Numbered from the stretch's first letter, positions 1 through 11,141 are shown. The stretch: DNA of 64,000 nt from Pseudomonadota bacterium (GCA_023423535.1 JAFAFL010000137.1:186001-250000); one strand, 5' to 3'. Numbers and translations: made by a program. The notes: a model not told the origin generated them from the letters alone.

Positions 1-87
1 ATCGACGGCTGTGGTTCCGGAGGTGCAATGTGCGACTACTGCATCGCCTCCTTCAAATTCACGTGCAACGCTGGCAAGTGCCAGTAG
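1..87 (+). CDS. C-terminal end of a cysteine-rich protein (partial)
   Basis: An open frame enters from the left edge and stops with TAG at 85-87, giving 28 residues. Four of these are cysteines, in a spaced pattern (Cys at visible residues 4, 11, 14 and 22, then Cys-Gln at the end). The end of a secreted cysteine-rich protein would look like this, and such proteins are common in myxobacteria. The start and main domain lie outside the window, so no function can be assigned. It ends 10 bases before the preferred start of the Nudix gene. Confidence 0.45.
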   Translation: MDGCGSGGAMCDYCIASFKFTCNAGKCQ

Positions 88-97
88 CTTCGCGTCC

Positions 98-508
98 GTG
101 ACTCCGACAGCCAAGCGGCGAATCCGGGTGGTGGGCGCGATGCTCGAGGACGGCGAAGGCCGGTACCTCATCACGCAGCGTCCACCCGCGGCCTCGCTGC
201 CGCTGCTGTGGGAGTTTCCGGGCGGCCGGGCAGAGCTGGGCGAGGGCGACGAGAACGCGCTCGCCCGCGAGCTGCGCGAGGAGATGGGGATCGAGGTGGC
301 CATCGGGCAGCAGGTGATGCACACCCACCACGACTACCCGGCGTACGAGATCGACTTCCGCGTGTATCGCTGCCGGCTCTTTCCGCCGAACCAGCAGATC
401 CGCCACCTGCGCGTGCACGACCACCGCTGGGTGAGGCTCGAAGAGATGGGGAACTACCGCTTCCCGGATGCGGACGCGAAGACGCTGGAGAAGCTGCTCG
501 GGCTGTGA
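98..508 (+). CDS. MutT-like Nudix hydrolase
   Basis: Predicted 136-residue Nudix pyrophosphohydrolase. The complete Nudix box is visible: a Gly-Gly-Arg turn, then Glu, and the REL-REE-MG helix that carries the metal-binding glutamates. The preceding strand reads YLITQRP and leads to WEFPGG, as in MutT and related enzymes that clean 8-oxo-dGTP or other modified nucleotides from the pool. The frame is open further upstream to a GTG at 11, but that would overlap the cysteine-rich gene. GTG 98 gives a normal MutT length. The stop overlaps the GTG start of the next gene (GTGA), so the two are probably co-translated. The exact substrate cannot be read from sequence. Confidence 0.8.
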   Translation: MTPTAKRRIRVVGAMLEDGEGRYLITQRPPAASLPLLWEFPGGRAELGEGDENALARELREEMGIEVAIGQQVMHTHHDYPAYEIDFRVYRCRLFPPNQQIRHLRVHDHRWVRLEEMGNYRFPDADAKTLEKLLGL

Positions 509-1446
509 GGCGCGCGCTCGTCACCGCGGCGCTCGTCTCGCTTTCGTTCGCGCTGGCCGCGTGTCGCAAGGACGCCGAGCCGCCTCCGGTCGTTGAGACA
601 CCGCAGGGAGAGCCGGAGCCCACCGGCCCGTGCCTCAAGTGGAACGCGCAGGCGCAGCGCGTGGGCAGCGTGCCCGAGCAGCTGGAGGAACTCTCCGGGC
701 TCGTGGCCAGCCGCCGGCTCCCCGGCATCCTGTGGGCGCACAACGACTCGGGGCATGCGGCCGAGCTGTTCGCGCTGCGCGAAACCGGTGAGATCGTCGC
801 GCGATTTCTCTTCGAGGGCGTAACGCCGGCGGACGTGGAGGACGTGGCAACAGGTCCCTGCATTGGTGACCCGTCGCGAACCTGCGTGTTCCTCGCGGAC
901 ATCGGAGACAACCTCAAGCGGCGCGCGAACGTGCAATTGCTCGAGGTGGACGAGCCCGCCGAACTCCCCGCCGCGTCAGAGCCCGTCACCCTCACCGCGC
1001 GCACGTATCGCTTTCGCTATGCAGACGGCCCGGTGGACGCGGAGTCGCTGGTGATCGATCCGGTCACCGGTACGCCACACGTGATCACCAAGGTGTGGGA
1101 AAGCCTCGGTGACGTTCACCGGCTTCGCGGACTGGGTGACGAAGAGATCACCGCCGAGCGGGTGGGCACGCTCACCGCACCCGGTGACGCGCGTTGGGCG
1201 ACGGCGGCGGACGTCTCGCCGGATGGTTCCCGTCTGCTGGTGCGCTCCTATGGAGGCGTGTGGGAGCTGCGCGGTGGCTCGGGTGCGCAGACGATCGAGA
1301 CCCTCCTTCAGAGGCCGGCGCTGCCGGTGACCTCCGCCTCCCAGCCGCAGTCCGAGGCGATCGCGTACCTGCCGGAGGGGCGCGCGTATCTGCTCGGCAC
1401 CGAAGGGGTGGGCGAGGGCCTGTTCCGCGTCGACTGCCGGGACTGA
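505..1446 (+). CDS. beta-propeller-like lipoprotein of unknown function
   Basis: Predicted 313-residue lipoprotein. The N-terminus has two arginines, a hydrophobic stretch and a lipobox (LAAC), so the mature protein would be lipid-anchored after the cysteine near residue 21. The body shows several strand-turn repeats, among them WAHNDSG, an AESLVID segment and SPDGSRLLVRSY near the C-terminus. These resemble blades of phytase-like or WD40-like propellers. I do not recognise a specific family or active site. The GTG start overlaps the stop of the upstream Nudix gene, which suggests one transcript. A clear gap follows before ftsH. Confidence 0.65.
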   Translation: MRRALVTAALVSLSFALAACRKDAEPPPVVETPQGEPEPTGPCLKWNAQAQRVGSVPEQLEELSGLVASRRLPGILWAHNDSGHAAELFALRETGEIVARFLFEGVTPADVEDVATGPCIGDPSRTCVFLADIGDNLKRRANVQLLEVDEPAELPAASEPVTLTARTYRFRYADGPVDAESLVIDPVTGTPHVITKVWESLGDVHRLRGLGDEEITAERVGTLTAPGDARWATAADVSPDGSRLLVRSYGGVWELRGGSGAQTIETLLQRPALPVTSASQPQSEAIAYLPEGRAYLLGTEGVGEGLFRVDCRD

Positions 1447-1492
1447 TCGTCCCTTACCCGTCTCACACCGTCCGCGAATTGACCCACGCCCA

Positions 1493-1520
1493 TTGACGCT
1501 CGGGCGCCTGTGCACATCTT
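1493..1520 (+). promoter_or_regulatory. possible sigma-70-type promoter upstream of ftsH
   Basis: TTGACG at 1493-1498 is followed after 16 bases by CATCTT at 1515-1520. This is a fair match to -35/-10 elements in the 160-base gap before ftsH. It would give a leader of about 80 bases. The call rests on pattern matching only. Confidence 0.3.
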
Positions 1521-1606
1521 TGCGACCGGAACTGCCGCCGGGGGCGGACAGGCGGGCGTGGGTTGTCAATCAGGGTCACGGGGTACGGAGGGGTGGAGAG
1601 TCGCCG

Positions 1607-3664
<2,058 letters not shown>

Positions 3665-3749
3665 CCCTTCGGGAGTCCGAGACAGTCTGGGCTGCAGCGC
3701 GCCGCCCCGGGCCAGAGGTCCGCGGGCGGCGTCCTTATATTGTGGGCGG

Positions 3750-4544
3750 ATGAGCGCGGGCTTCGGGATCATGGCGGTGGCGGTGTGGCTGGGGCTCGCG
3801 CAGGCGGAGCCCTCTGCGCTGCCCGTCCTCGCGCCCGGAGTGGCGGCGGCGCCTTCGCAGGGCCCCGGAGCCGACAAGCGCTGGCTCGCGCCGGGCCCCG
3901 CGCTGCTGGCGGAGGAGTCCGCGGCGCTGGAGCGGCGGTTGCTGGCGGCGGAGGCGGTGGGCGAGGCCGTCATCCGGCTGCAGAACCGGATCGGCGAGCG
4001 GCTGGCAGCGGGCGCGAAGGTCTGTGCCGATCCCGAGGCGCGCGAGCTGGTGGCGAGGGTGAAGCCCTTCGGCGCCGCCTGGCGTGACGCGGCGCAGGCG
4101 GCGAGGGCGCAGTCGGAGCGCGTGGAACACCTGCGCCAGGCACCGACCCTTGCGCCGCTGCTCGATGACGCGGAGCGGGGGAGGCTGGAGCGGCTTCATC
4201 GTCGGGCGGAGAAGACGGCGCGGCTCTTCCTCGAGGCGCGCGCGTGGCAGCGGCAGCACGTGGAACCACAGGCCTCGCGCAAGGGGCGCGGTGCGGAGAC
4301 GTGTCCGGAGGTGCCCTCGGTCGGCCCCGGGCTCGCTCCGGGAGAGCCCGCGACTGCCGCGAGCGGTGACGTTGAAGGCGCCGTCGCGGTGATCGGGATC
4401 GGCGGCGGAAGGCTGTGTCCCGCGAACCTGCCCGCAGATGGCGTCGCGGTGCTCGAGTCTCCGCGCGCCTGCTGGGACCCGGACGACACCTGCACCTGCA
4501 AGCCGGAGCCGGTGCTGCCGGGAGCGGTGCTGGGGCCGAAGTAG
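3750..4544 (+). CDS. secreted alanine-rich protein of unknown function
   Basis: Predicted 264-residue protein. It has a short signal peptide (hydrophobic residues 5-17, then AQAEP as a likely cleavage site), a long Ala/Arg/Glu-rich section from about 45 to 180 that should be largely helical, and a C-terminal part with a cysteine cluster (CWDPDDTCTC near residues 245-254). It lies 85 bases behind ftsH on the same strand. I do not recognise the family. The periplasmic or outer-surface location is inferred from the signal sequence. Confidence 0.55.
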   Translation: MSAGFGIMAVAVWLGLAQAEPSALPVLAPGVAAAPSQGPGADKRWLAPGPALLAEESAALERRLLAAEAVGEAVIRLQNRIGERLAAGAKVCADPEARELVARVKPFGAAWRDAAQAARAQSERVEHLRQAPTLAPLLDDAERGRLERLHRRAEKTARLFLEARAWQRQHVEPQASRKGRGAETCPEVPSVGPGLAPGEPATAASGDVEGAVAVIGIGGGRLCPANLPADGVAVLESPRACWDPDDTCTCKPEPVLPGAVLGPK

Positions 4545-4696
4545 CCGGGCCGTCTCCATCAGGGGACAGGCGTCTCAAACTGCGGACGAAGACAGCCGAG
4601 AAAAGAAGGTCCAGTCTTACTACTCACGTCTTGAGGCGCCCGGACCGACCATTGCATCCTGCGACGCCTATGCGGTTGCCCGGTTCAGGAGAAGGC

Positions 4697-6094
4697 ATGC
4701 CTCGCATCGCTCTCGTCGCGATCGCGGCTTCAACTGCCGTATTCGTCAGCTTGGTCGGCGGCGGCTGCGCAGATGAAGGCTGCGAGGTCGATCGGCAGTG
4801 CGTCGATAGGTTCGGCGACGGCTGGGTGTGCGTGGCAAAGGCGCAGGTTTGCGTACAACGAACCCACGACGGCGGCACTCATGGAAGCGATGGGGGCGCG
4901 GATGCAGACGCCGGCCATCAGAGCGATGCGGGAACGGCCGACGCTGGCGCGACCGATGGCGGTTCCGTATGTCCCGGAGGATGCGCCGCTGGCGAGCGGT
5001 GTGTCGACGGAGCCTGTATCTGCGACGCGCAATCCTGCACGGACGGTTGCTGCCAAGCGGGTGTCTGTGCGCCAAAGAGCGATTGCGGTTCGTGTGGCGT
5101 TTGTGAGTGGGTTCCCGGTCCCGAATTTCCGGACGAGTACATGGTCCTTGGCGTCCTTCAGACGACTGACGGACGCATCTTCCATCCAGGCTCAGCCGTC
5201 AATGGAGGCAGCGGGCGTTTCCTCTTTGATCCTGAAGCTGTGTCGTTTGCTGTAATGCCTAAGATGTCTGTCCCCCGAGTCGGGTTCGGCATGTCGGAGA
5301 TCTCCGGGGAGCGCGTCCTGGTGTGCGGCGGGCGGACGGAGGCAACGGTGCTCGCGTCTTGTGAACTCTTCTCGCTTACATCTCGTACCTGGATTCCGGC
5401 CGCATCCATGCGAATGCCACGCGGTTCTGTTCGGCTCCTTAGCATCGAGTCGGGAACCAAGGTGCTCGCGCTCGGAGGAGTGGACGCCAGCGATAATCCA
5501 TTGAAAGACGTAGAGGTCTACGACGTCGCCTCGGATAGCTGGTCCGATGGGCCTTCGATGGTGCAGGCAAGATCTGGCAACTTCCTGACCGCGGTCCTGC
5601 CCGGTGGACGGATTCTGGTTTCCTCCACGGATCCCGTTGGAATAGCCCCCGTCGAAGTGCTCAATGCCGCACGCACTCAATGGCTTCCCACGAGCCCCTT
5701 GGACCCGATTCGCTCAGGGTACGCGGGTGCTCCGTTGCCGTCGGGAGACGTGATGGTCGTTGGAGGGATACAGAATAACACAACGATGTTGCCGGTCGCG
5801 CAGGTGTATAGGCAGGCTCTGGGTGTCTGGGACACGCTCGCGCCGATGCCAGCGCCAGCAATGGGCCCAGGTTTGGTCCGACTCCTGAACGGTCGCATGA
5901 TGGTTGTAGGCGGCGGTTCATGGCGAGAGGTGTTCAGCTATGAACTTGATTCCGATTCGTGGCGAGTGGGTCCGCAGCTGCCCGACCAGCGTTACGGAGC
6001 GAAGGCTTTCGTGCTGCGTGACGGCCGAGTTCTAGTTATTGGCGGTCAAGCTCCCGGAACGACCTTTCTGAGAACGAGTTTGTATTTGCAGTAG
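4697..6094 (+). CDS. Kelch-repeat lipoprotein with cysteine-rich N-terminal region
   Basis: Predicted 465-residue surface lipoprotein. The signal peptide ends in a lipobox-like VGGGC. Next come a cysteine-rich segment, an Asp/Gly/Ala-rich linker (about 55-85) and a second cysteine-rich segment with about eleven cysteines. The rest is six Kelch-like blades, each centred on a strand ending in Gly-Gly (VLVCGG, VLALGG, VMVVGG, MMVVGGG, VLVIGG and a weaker VLVSS). Such propellers normally bind proteins or sugars. ATG 4697 was chosen for the signal peptide and the GGAGAAGG just upstream. The gene is visibly richer in A and T at third codon positions than its neighbours, which suggests recent arrival or relaxed selection. 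Confidence 0.75.
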   Translation: MPRIALVAIAASTAVFVSLVGGGCADEGCEVDRQCVDRFGDGWVCVAKAQVCVQRTHDGGTHGSDGGADADAGHQSDAGTADAGATDGGSVCPGGCAAGERCVDGACICDAQSCTDGCCQAGVCAPKSDCGSCGVCEWVPGPEFPDEYMVLGVLQTTDGRIFHPGSAVNGGSGRFLFDPEAVSFAVMPKMSVPRVGFGMSEISGERVLVCGGRTEATVLASCELFSLTSRTWIPAASMRMPRGSVRLLSIESGTKVLALGGVDASDNPLKDVEVYDVASDSWSDGPSMVQARSGNFLTAVLPGGRILVSSTDPVGIAPVEVLNAARTQWLPTSPLDPIRSGYAGAPLPSGDVMVVGGIQNNTTMLPVAQVYRQALGVWDTLAPMPAPAMGPGLVRLLNGRMMVVGGGSWREVFSYELDSDSWRVGPQLPDQRYGAKAFVLRDGRVLVIGGQAPGTTFLRTSLYLQ

Positions 6095-6104
6095 CGGTCC
6101 CCGA

Positions 6105-6127
6105 CGTGCCCCGTGATCGGCACGCTT
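6105..6127 (+). terminator. weak hairpin after the Kelch gene
   Basis: CGTGCC (6105-6110) and GGCACG (6119-6124) can pair around an eight-base loop, followed by a short CTTT. The stem is short and the T run poor, so this is only a possible terminator. Confidence 0.25.
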
Positions 6128-6234
6128 TAGCGGGTCACCCACCTCCGGTCCGCCGCGCCGCCGCAGCTTATCTGGGGTGATTGAGATGGCGATGCGTGGT
6201 GCCTTGGGAGGGGTTCACGGCAGCGTGCCTCCTG

Positions 6235-6480
6235 ACTTCCTCCCGCCCCGGCGACGGCATCTCGCGGCGGGCCGTACTGCTCGGCGCGGCCGACATCGAG
6301 CTGCCTCAGGCGCCCTGGTGCAGCGCCGGTTTCCGAGCCACAACGCGAATCGAACTCGAACCGTCCACCGGGCTCGGCCAGGACGCGCGGCATCCTCCGT
6401 CCTCTCGGCCGCGAGCGAAAGCGCCCACCCCAGCGAGCGAACGTCTTCACCGGAACCGGCGCCGGCGCCGACGGCAACGC
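6235..6480 (-). pseudogene. decayed, internally deleted copy of the 3' end of the neighbouring repeat lipoprotein gene
   Basis: Two blocks match the leftward gene at 7078-8727. Bases about 6380-6480 match about 7430-7545 (the GAGS-EDVR-LGWALSLAA region). Bases about 6240-6310 match about 7110-7180 (the GRAEQYGPPR region at the protein's end). Roughly 250 bases between the blocks are missing, and the two blocks are in different frames, so no protein can be made. Identity is about 80-85% by eye. The remnant has the same orientation as the intact gene. It abuts the stop of the membrane-protein gene that separates the two copies. Confidence 0.7.
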
Positions 6481-6485
6481 GCCCC

Positions 6486-7049
6486 TCAGTCCGGCGAGAA
6501 CGAGACGTCGACAACGCGGCCGTCGGCATCGAACCGGACGATGCCCCAATCGGAGTTTCCCCAGCCTTCGTTCGTGTGGCGGAACACGCGGCTGGACTCG
6601 AGGCGGAGTTCAGTGGGCGCTGCGCCTTCGGTCGTCGATTCGATGGCGTGCGTGCGGCTGGTTCCGACATCCACGAGCGTGGTTCCTCCAGCGGGATGTG
6701 CCGGCCAACCGGTGCCCTCCATCCAGCGCGACATCACGCGCTCGACGTCGTCGCTGGACATGCCGGGTCGCAGCGAGTGGAGGTCGCGCAGGAACGGCTT
6801 GCGCGTGTCCCAGTCGATGAAGCGAACACCGAGCACCGCGACGCAGAAGACGACCACCCAGGGCGCGCTGAAGGGCACGCCGTTCGTTCGCGCGGCGGCG
6901 AACGCCATGGCGATTCCGATGCCGAGGATGACCACCGTCCACGGCCAGGAGAGCGACACGGCGAAGGTCGCATCTGCGAGCGCGTGCAGTCCGAGCACCA
7001 CGCCCAGCGGCAGCGCGAACGGAAGGGCCTGTCGGACGCGAGCGTTCAT
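6486..7049 (-). CDS. small inner-membrane protein with BamE/SmpA-like C-terminal motif
   Basis: Predicted 187-residue protein with three hydrophobic segments in the first 80 residues, then a soluble C-terminal part. That part opens with LRPGMSSDDVERVM and ends with VRFDADGRVVDVSF. The pairing of a GM-S-x-x-V helix with a DxxGrVv strand is typical of BamE/SmpA-type small alpha-beta domains, but similarity is short and I cannot confirm the family. It follows the repeat lipoprotein gene by 28 bases on the same strand, so the two are likely co-transcribed. Confidence 0.6.
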   Translation of the reverse strand: MNARVRQALPFALPLGVVLGLHALADATFAVSLSWPWTVVILGIGIAMAFAAARTNGVPFSAPWVVVFCVAVLGVRFIDWDTRKPFLRDLHSLRPGMSSDDVERVMSRWMEGTGWPAHPAGGTTLVDVGTSRTHAIESTTEGAAPTELRLESSRVFRHTNEGWGNSDWGIVRFDADGRVVDVSFSPD

Positions 7050-7077
7050 GGCGGGGCCGACATTACCCGCAGCGACC

Positions 7078-8727
7078 CTATGGCACCGAGCCGCCGGACA
7101 CCCTCAGCCCCGGCGACGGCACCGCGCGCGGCGGGCCGTACTGTTCGGCGCGTCCCGGATCGACCTGCCACAGGCGTGCGACAGCGCGCTGCTCGTCGGC
7201 GGTGCGGCCAGCGCGCCCGAATGCCCGGGCACGGACCACCAGGGCGTCCGCGAGGAACGGCCCGCTCTGCACCTTCTCCGCCTCGCGGAGGGCCTGCTCC
7301 ACGCGGCCGGACTCGAGCAGCAGCGACGCGCGCAGCACGTGCGCATCCGGCCCCGGCACGCCCTCGAGCGCGGCCAGTTGCTCCGGTGCTTCGCCCTTCG
7401 TCTCGCTCACGCGGATACGCCGGGCCAGCTCGGAGCGTCCGGCGGTCTCCGCCAGCCGCGCGGCTTCATCCGTCTTCCCCGCCGCGAGCGACAGCGCCCA
7501 TCCCAGCGGCCGCACGTCCTCATCGGAACCGGCGCCCGCGGCGCGCAGCGCGAGCTCCGGTAGGAGGGTCAGCGCCTCGTCGTACTTCCCCGCGCGGACG
7601 CGGAGCATCACGCGGCGGTGGACAGGCTCGGGGACGGCGGGCGCGGCCTGCTGCCAGCGCTCGAGCACTCCGTCCGGGTCCGGCACCGGACCGCCCGCGT
7701 CGTGGATCTGCACCTGGAGATCGACGACCGCGAGCGCCTGTGCCCACTGCGGCACCCGGTCCAGCTCCGCCATCGCCTGCGCCCACTGTCCGGTCCGTAC
7801 GAGCGCCCGCGCGCGCAGGAGCGTGAAGCGCCGCTCCTTTGCCAGCGGCCCAGCGGGATCCACCATCTGCAAGGCGTCGCGGACCCCGAGCGCATCCCGC
7901 TTGTCGCCCTCTGCCGCACGCGCGGCCGCGAGATCCGCACGCAGGAGCACCCGATCCGGCAAAAGCTCCTGCGCCCTTCGGTAGCCCGCCCTCGCGAGCA
8001 CGATTCGGCCCTCCTCGAGCAGCGCGCGGGCGCTGAGCGCCTGGCACAGCGCCATCGACGGATCGACCACGAGGGCTCGCGCCATCGGATCGCGCCGCCG
8101 GTCCATCCTCAGCCCGGGCGCCGGCGCAGGCATGAGCCCGTACACCGTGGCCGCCGCGCGCCCGCAGAGCAGCTGCGCGTAGCGATCCCTCGACACCGGC
8201 ACCCGCCACCTCTGCGCGGTCTCGGGTGCAACGCCGCGGTCCCACAACTGGGCCAACTGTTCGAGCACCTGCGCGCTCGCCTCGGCGTGTCTGCCGCGGG
8301 GGGACTCGACCCCAAGCTCATGGCAGGAGGGCTCCGCAGGAGACACGGCGCACGCGCGCACGTGCACGCGGACGCGCTCGGGGCCTTCCTCAGCGCGCAC
8401 CTCCACGATCCAGCGCTGCTCGGCGAGCGCCGCGGTCTCCGCCAGCGACGGCGGCGGCGGTGCACCGGTCACGAACGGCACCACCTCCGGCAGATCTCCG
8501 AGCCCCAGCTCGAGCAGCGCGGTGTGCAGCCCGACGAGCTCCTTCGCCAGCGCGGCCGGACGTTCGCCCACCACCGGCGTCAGCTCCACGCCGAGCAAGG
8601 GCAGCGGGGGAGCGGGCTTCTTCTGCTGCGGCGCCGCGGCTTGCGCGGGCACAGCCTCCTGCGTACAGCTCGCAGCGGTGAGTCCGAGCAGCGCCGTCAA
8701 CGCCATCCGCAGCGTGTTCCGCTTCAT
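7078..8727 (-). CDS. TPR-like repeat lipoprotein
   Basis: Predicted 549-residue lipoprotein. ATG 8727 starts a signal peptide with lipobox TAASC, followed by a Pro/Ala/Gln linker. From about residue 190 the sequence is a long series of Ala/Leu/Arg helices (for example ALVRTGQWAQAMAELDRV and LLLESGRVEQALREAEKV), typical of tetratricopeptide scaffolds. Such periplasmic TPR lipoproteins usually act in envelope assembly or as binding platforms, but nothing here fixes the partner. The gene is divergent from the penicillin-binding protein gene and their 5' ends meet or overlap. A degraded copy of its 3' end lies at 6235-6480. Confidence 0.7.
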   Translation of the reverse strand: MKRNTLRMALTALLGLTAASCTQEAVPAQAAAPQQKKPAPPLPLLGVELTPVVGERPAALAKELVGLHTALLELGLGDLPEVVPFVTGAPPPPSLAETAALAEQRWIVEVRAEEGPERVRVHVRACAVSPAEPSCHELGVESPRGRHAEASAQVLEQLAQLWDRGVAPETAQRWRVPVSRDRYAQLLCGRAAATVYGLMPAPAPGLRMDRRRDPMARALVVDPSMALCQALSARALLEEGRIVLARAGYRRAQELLPDRVLLRADLAAARAAEGDKRDALGVRDALQMVDPAGPLAKERRFTLLRARALVRTGQWAQAMAELDRVPQWAQALAVVDLQVQIHDAGGPVPDPDGVLERWQQAAPAVPEPVHRRVMLRVRAGKYDEALTLLPELALRAAGAGSDEDVRPLGWALSLAAGKTDEAARLAETAGRSELARRIRVSETKGEAPEQLAALEGVPGPDAHVLRASLLLESGRVEQALREAEKVQSGPFLADALVVRARAFGRAGRTADEQRAVARLWQVDPGRAEQYGPPRAVPSPGLRVSGGSVP

Positions 8728-11041
8728 CGGCCGCGCCTTCGTGCGGCTGCTGCGCGTCTTCGCGTTGCTCGGCCTTCTGGCTCTGTTAGCGGGCGCGGCG
8801 GGCTTCTGGTGGCTCGAACGGAACATCCTCTCCACGCTTCCGAAAGATCTCTCCGAGTTCCGAACGTACCGGCCGCCCACATCATGCCGCGTGTTCGACG
8901 CGAAGGGTCGCGAGGTCGACCAATTCTATCTGGAGCGCCGCATCTGGGTCCCTCTCTCCGAGTTGCCCCCGGTCGTAGGGCAGGCGTTCGTCTCGTCGGA
9001 GGACCGCCGGTTCTTCGATCACCCGGGCGTGGATCTGATCGGCATCACCCGCGCGCTCGTCAGCAACCTCGTCGCGGGCCACACGGTGCAGGGCGGCTCC
9101 ACGCTCACCCAGCAGCTGGTGAAGAACCTGCTCGTGGGCCGGGAGCGCTCCTACAAACGAAAGCTCTCCGAAGCGGTGCTCTCGTGGCGGCTCGAGAAGG
9201 AGCTCTCCAAGGAGGAGATCCTCGAGCTGTACCTCAACTACGTGTTCCTCGGCTCCGGCAACTACGGCGTGGAGGCGGCGGCGCGCGACTACTTCGGCGT
9301 CTCGGCGCGCGCGCTCGGGCCGGCGCAGGCGGCGACGTTGGCGGGCCTCGTCCCCGCGCCTTCGCGCTACTCGCCGAGGCTCAACCCGCAGCTCGCACAG
9401 GAGCGGCGCGACCTCGTGCTGCGCTCCATGGTTCGCGACGGCGTGCTCGACGAGGCGCAGCTGCAGGCCCTCCGCGCCGAGCCCATCGCCTCTCCTCGCG
9501 AGGCCCGCGCCGGCGCCTCCTCCGTCACCGCCTACATCACCCAGGTCCGCCGCGAGATCCGCCGCGTCGCCGGCGCCGAGGTCCCCTTCCGCGAGGGCCT
9601 GCAGGTCCACACGCCGCTCGACACGGAGGTCCAGGGCGCCGCGCACGCCGCCATCCGTGAAGCGCTCACCGAGCTGGAGTCCCGGCAGGGCCGAAGGGGC
9701 GCGGTTCGACGGATCGATCCCTCCGAATGGGACGCCTTCCGCAAGCGCGCGGCGGGACTCGACCGCAACGCGAAGGGCGAGCCGAAGCGCCCGGAGCCCG
9801 GCCAGTGTTTCTCCGCGCTGGTGGGCCCCGACCGGTCGTTGGCCGCGCTGTGGTCGGGACCCTTCGAACTCCCGCTGCGCGAGAGCGACCGGCTCCAACG
9901 CGTGCGCGATCTGGAGGGCCGTGCGCCGCAGCCGCTGGCGACCCGAGTGCGCGCCGGGGACGTGCTGCGCGTGTGCATGGGCGAGGACGGGCAACTGGGG
10001 CTCGATCCGCGGCCGTGGGGCGAGGGCGCGGCGGTGGTGCTGGAGAACGACACCGGACGCGTGGTCGCGCTGGTGGGCGGCTACGACGTGGGCCTCGAGG
10101 GCTTCGTGCGCGCGACGCAGGCGCGACGTCAGCCGGGCTCCTCGTTCAAGCCGTACGTGTACGCGGCGAAGCTGCTGCGCGGTGGAAGCCAGCTCGATCC
10201 GGTGCTCGACGCGCCGCTGGCGCTGCCGGCAGGTGGCGGGAAGATCTGGAGCCCGAAGAACTACACCGGGACCTTCAGCGGCTTCGTGCCCATGCGGCAG
10301 GCGATGTCGCAGAGCCTCAACACCGTCGCCGTGCGGATGACGCTGGAGGTCGGGCCCGAAGAGGTCGCGCGCGTGGCGCAGACCATGGGCGTGCGAAGCC
10401 CGCTGCGTCCGGATCCCACGCTGGCGCTCGGTTCCGCGGAGGTCACGCCGCTCGATCAGGCGCTCGGCTTCGCCACGCTGGCGCGGATGGGGATGTCGGT
10501 GGAGCCCGTGTACATCGACCGGGTGGAGAACGCCGACGGCGCGCCCATGGGCGAGCGCGGCGGGCCGCTGCACGCGGACGGTGAGCTCATCGCGCAGCTA
10601 CCCGGTCGTCCGGGTGAACGCGTGCTGCCGCCGGAGGTCGCCTACCAGGTGCTCGACATGCTTCGAGAGGTCGTGCGTGCCGGCACCGCTCGACGCGCGA
10701 ACCGGCCCGGCTTCGATCGCATGGGCAAGACCGGCACCACCAACGGCTACCAGGACGCGTGGTTCGTCGGCTCCACCCCGAAGCACACGGTCGCGGTGTG
10801 GATCGGCACCGACGGCAAGTTCCCTCTCGGCGACAAGGAGAGCGGAGGCCGCGCGGCGCTGCCGGCGTGGATGAAGATCGTCGAGGCGCTCGGCGAGATC
10901 GAAGGCGAGCGCTTCCCGGTGCCGGACGAGGTCGTGCTGGTGCCCTCCAACGGCCAGTGGGTCGGCGTGGGCCGCGGCAGGGTTTCGCAGACGGTGCTCG
11001 GCGCGGGACCGCTCGGCTCGGCGCCGCTGCCGGCGTTCTGA
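8714..11041 (+). CDS. class A penicillin-binding protein (PBP1A-type, bifunctional)
   Basis: Predicted 775-residue peptidoglycan synthase. A membrane anchor is visible near residues 12-35. The glycosyltransferase family 51 domain has EDRRFFDHPGVD (catalytic Glu at 96), GGSTLTQQ near 127-134 and the RKLSEAVLSWRLE segment. The transpeptidase domain has S476-SFK, S534-LN and K672-TG, all in the correct order, so both activities should be intact. GTG 8714 overlaps the start of the divergent lipoprotein gene by 14 bases. GTG 8741 is an equally possible start that avoids the overlap and keeps the anchor. The short acidic insert between the two domains is normal for the family. Confidence 0.93.
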   Translation: MFRFIGRAFVRLLRVFALLGLLALLAGAAGFWWLERNILSTLPKDLSEFRTYRPPTSCRVFDAKGREVDQFYLERRIWVPLSELPPVVGQAFVSSEDRRFFDHPGVDLIGITRALVSNLVAGHTVQGGSTLTQQLVKNLLVGRERSYKRKLSEAVLSWRLEKELSKEEILELYLNYVFLGSGNYGVEAAARDYFGVSARALGPAQAATLAGLVPAPSRYSPRLNPQLAQERRDLVLRSMVRDGVLDEAQLQALRAEPIASPREARAGASSVTAYITQVRREIRRVAGAEVPFREGLQVHTPLDTEVQGAAHAAIREALTELESRQGRRGAVRRIDPSEWDAFRKRAAGLDRNAKGEPKRPEPGQCFSALVGPDRSLAALWSGPFELPLRESDRLQRVRDLEGRAPQPLATRVRAGDVLRVCMGEDGQLGLDPRPWGEGAAVVLENDTGRVVALVGGYDVGLEGFVRATQARRQPGSSFKPYVYAAKLLRGGSQLDPVLDAPLALPAGGGKIWSPKNYTGTFSGFVPMRQAMSQSLNTVAVRMTLEVGPEEVARVAQTMGVRSPLRPDPTLALGSAEVTPLDQALGFATLARMGMSVEPVYIDRVENADGAPMGERGGPLHADGELIAQLPGRPGERVLPPEVAYQVLDMLREVVRAGTARRANRPGFDRMGKTGTTNGYQDAWFVGSTPKHTVAVWIGTDGKFPLGDKESGGRAALPAWMKIVEALGEIEGERFPVPDEVVLVPSNGQWVGVGRGRVSQTVLGAGPLGSAPLPAF

Positions 11042-11141
11042 CTCTCTCAGCGAGATGAGCCAGCTCTCGGCTGCCCGCCCGGTCCACCGGCAGGCGCGGG
11101 AATGGACGTGCGGATCTGTTCACCGGTCTTAGTTTTCCGCC

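Noticed and set aside
6177..7826. A 549-residue plus-strand frame across the duplicate and membrane-protein region
   Set aside because: It is Pro/Arg/Ala-rich with no motif, and antisense to the membrane protein and lipoprotein, which have clear signal and membrane segments.
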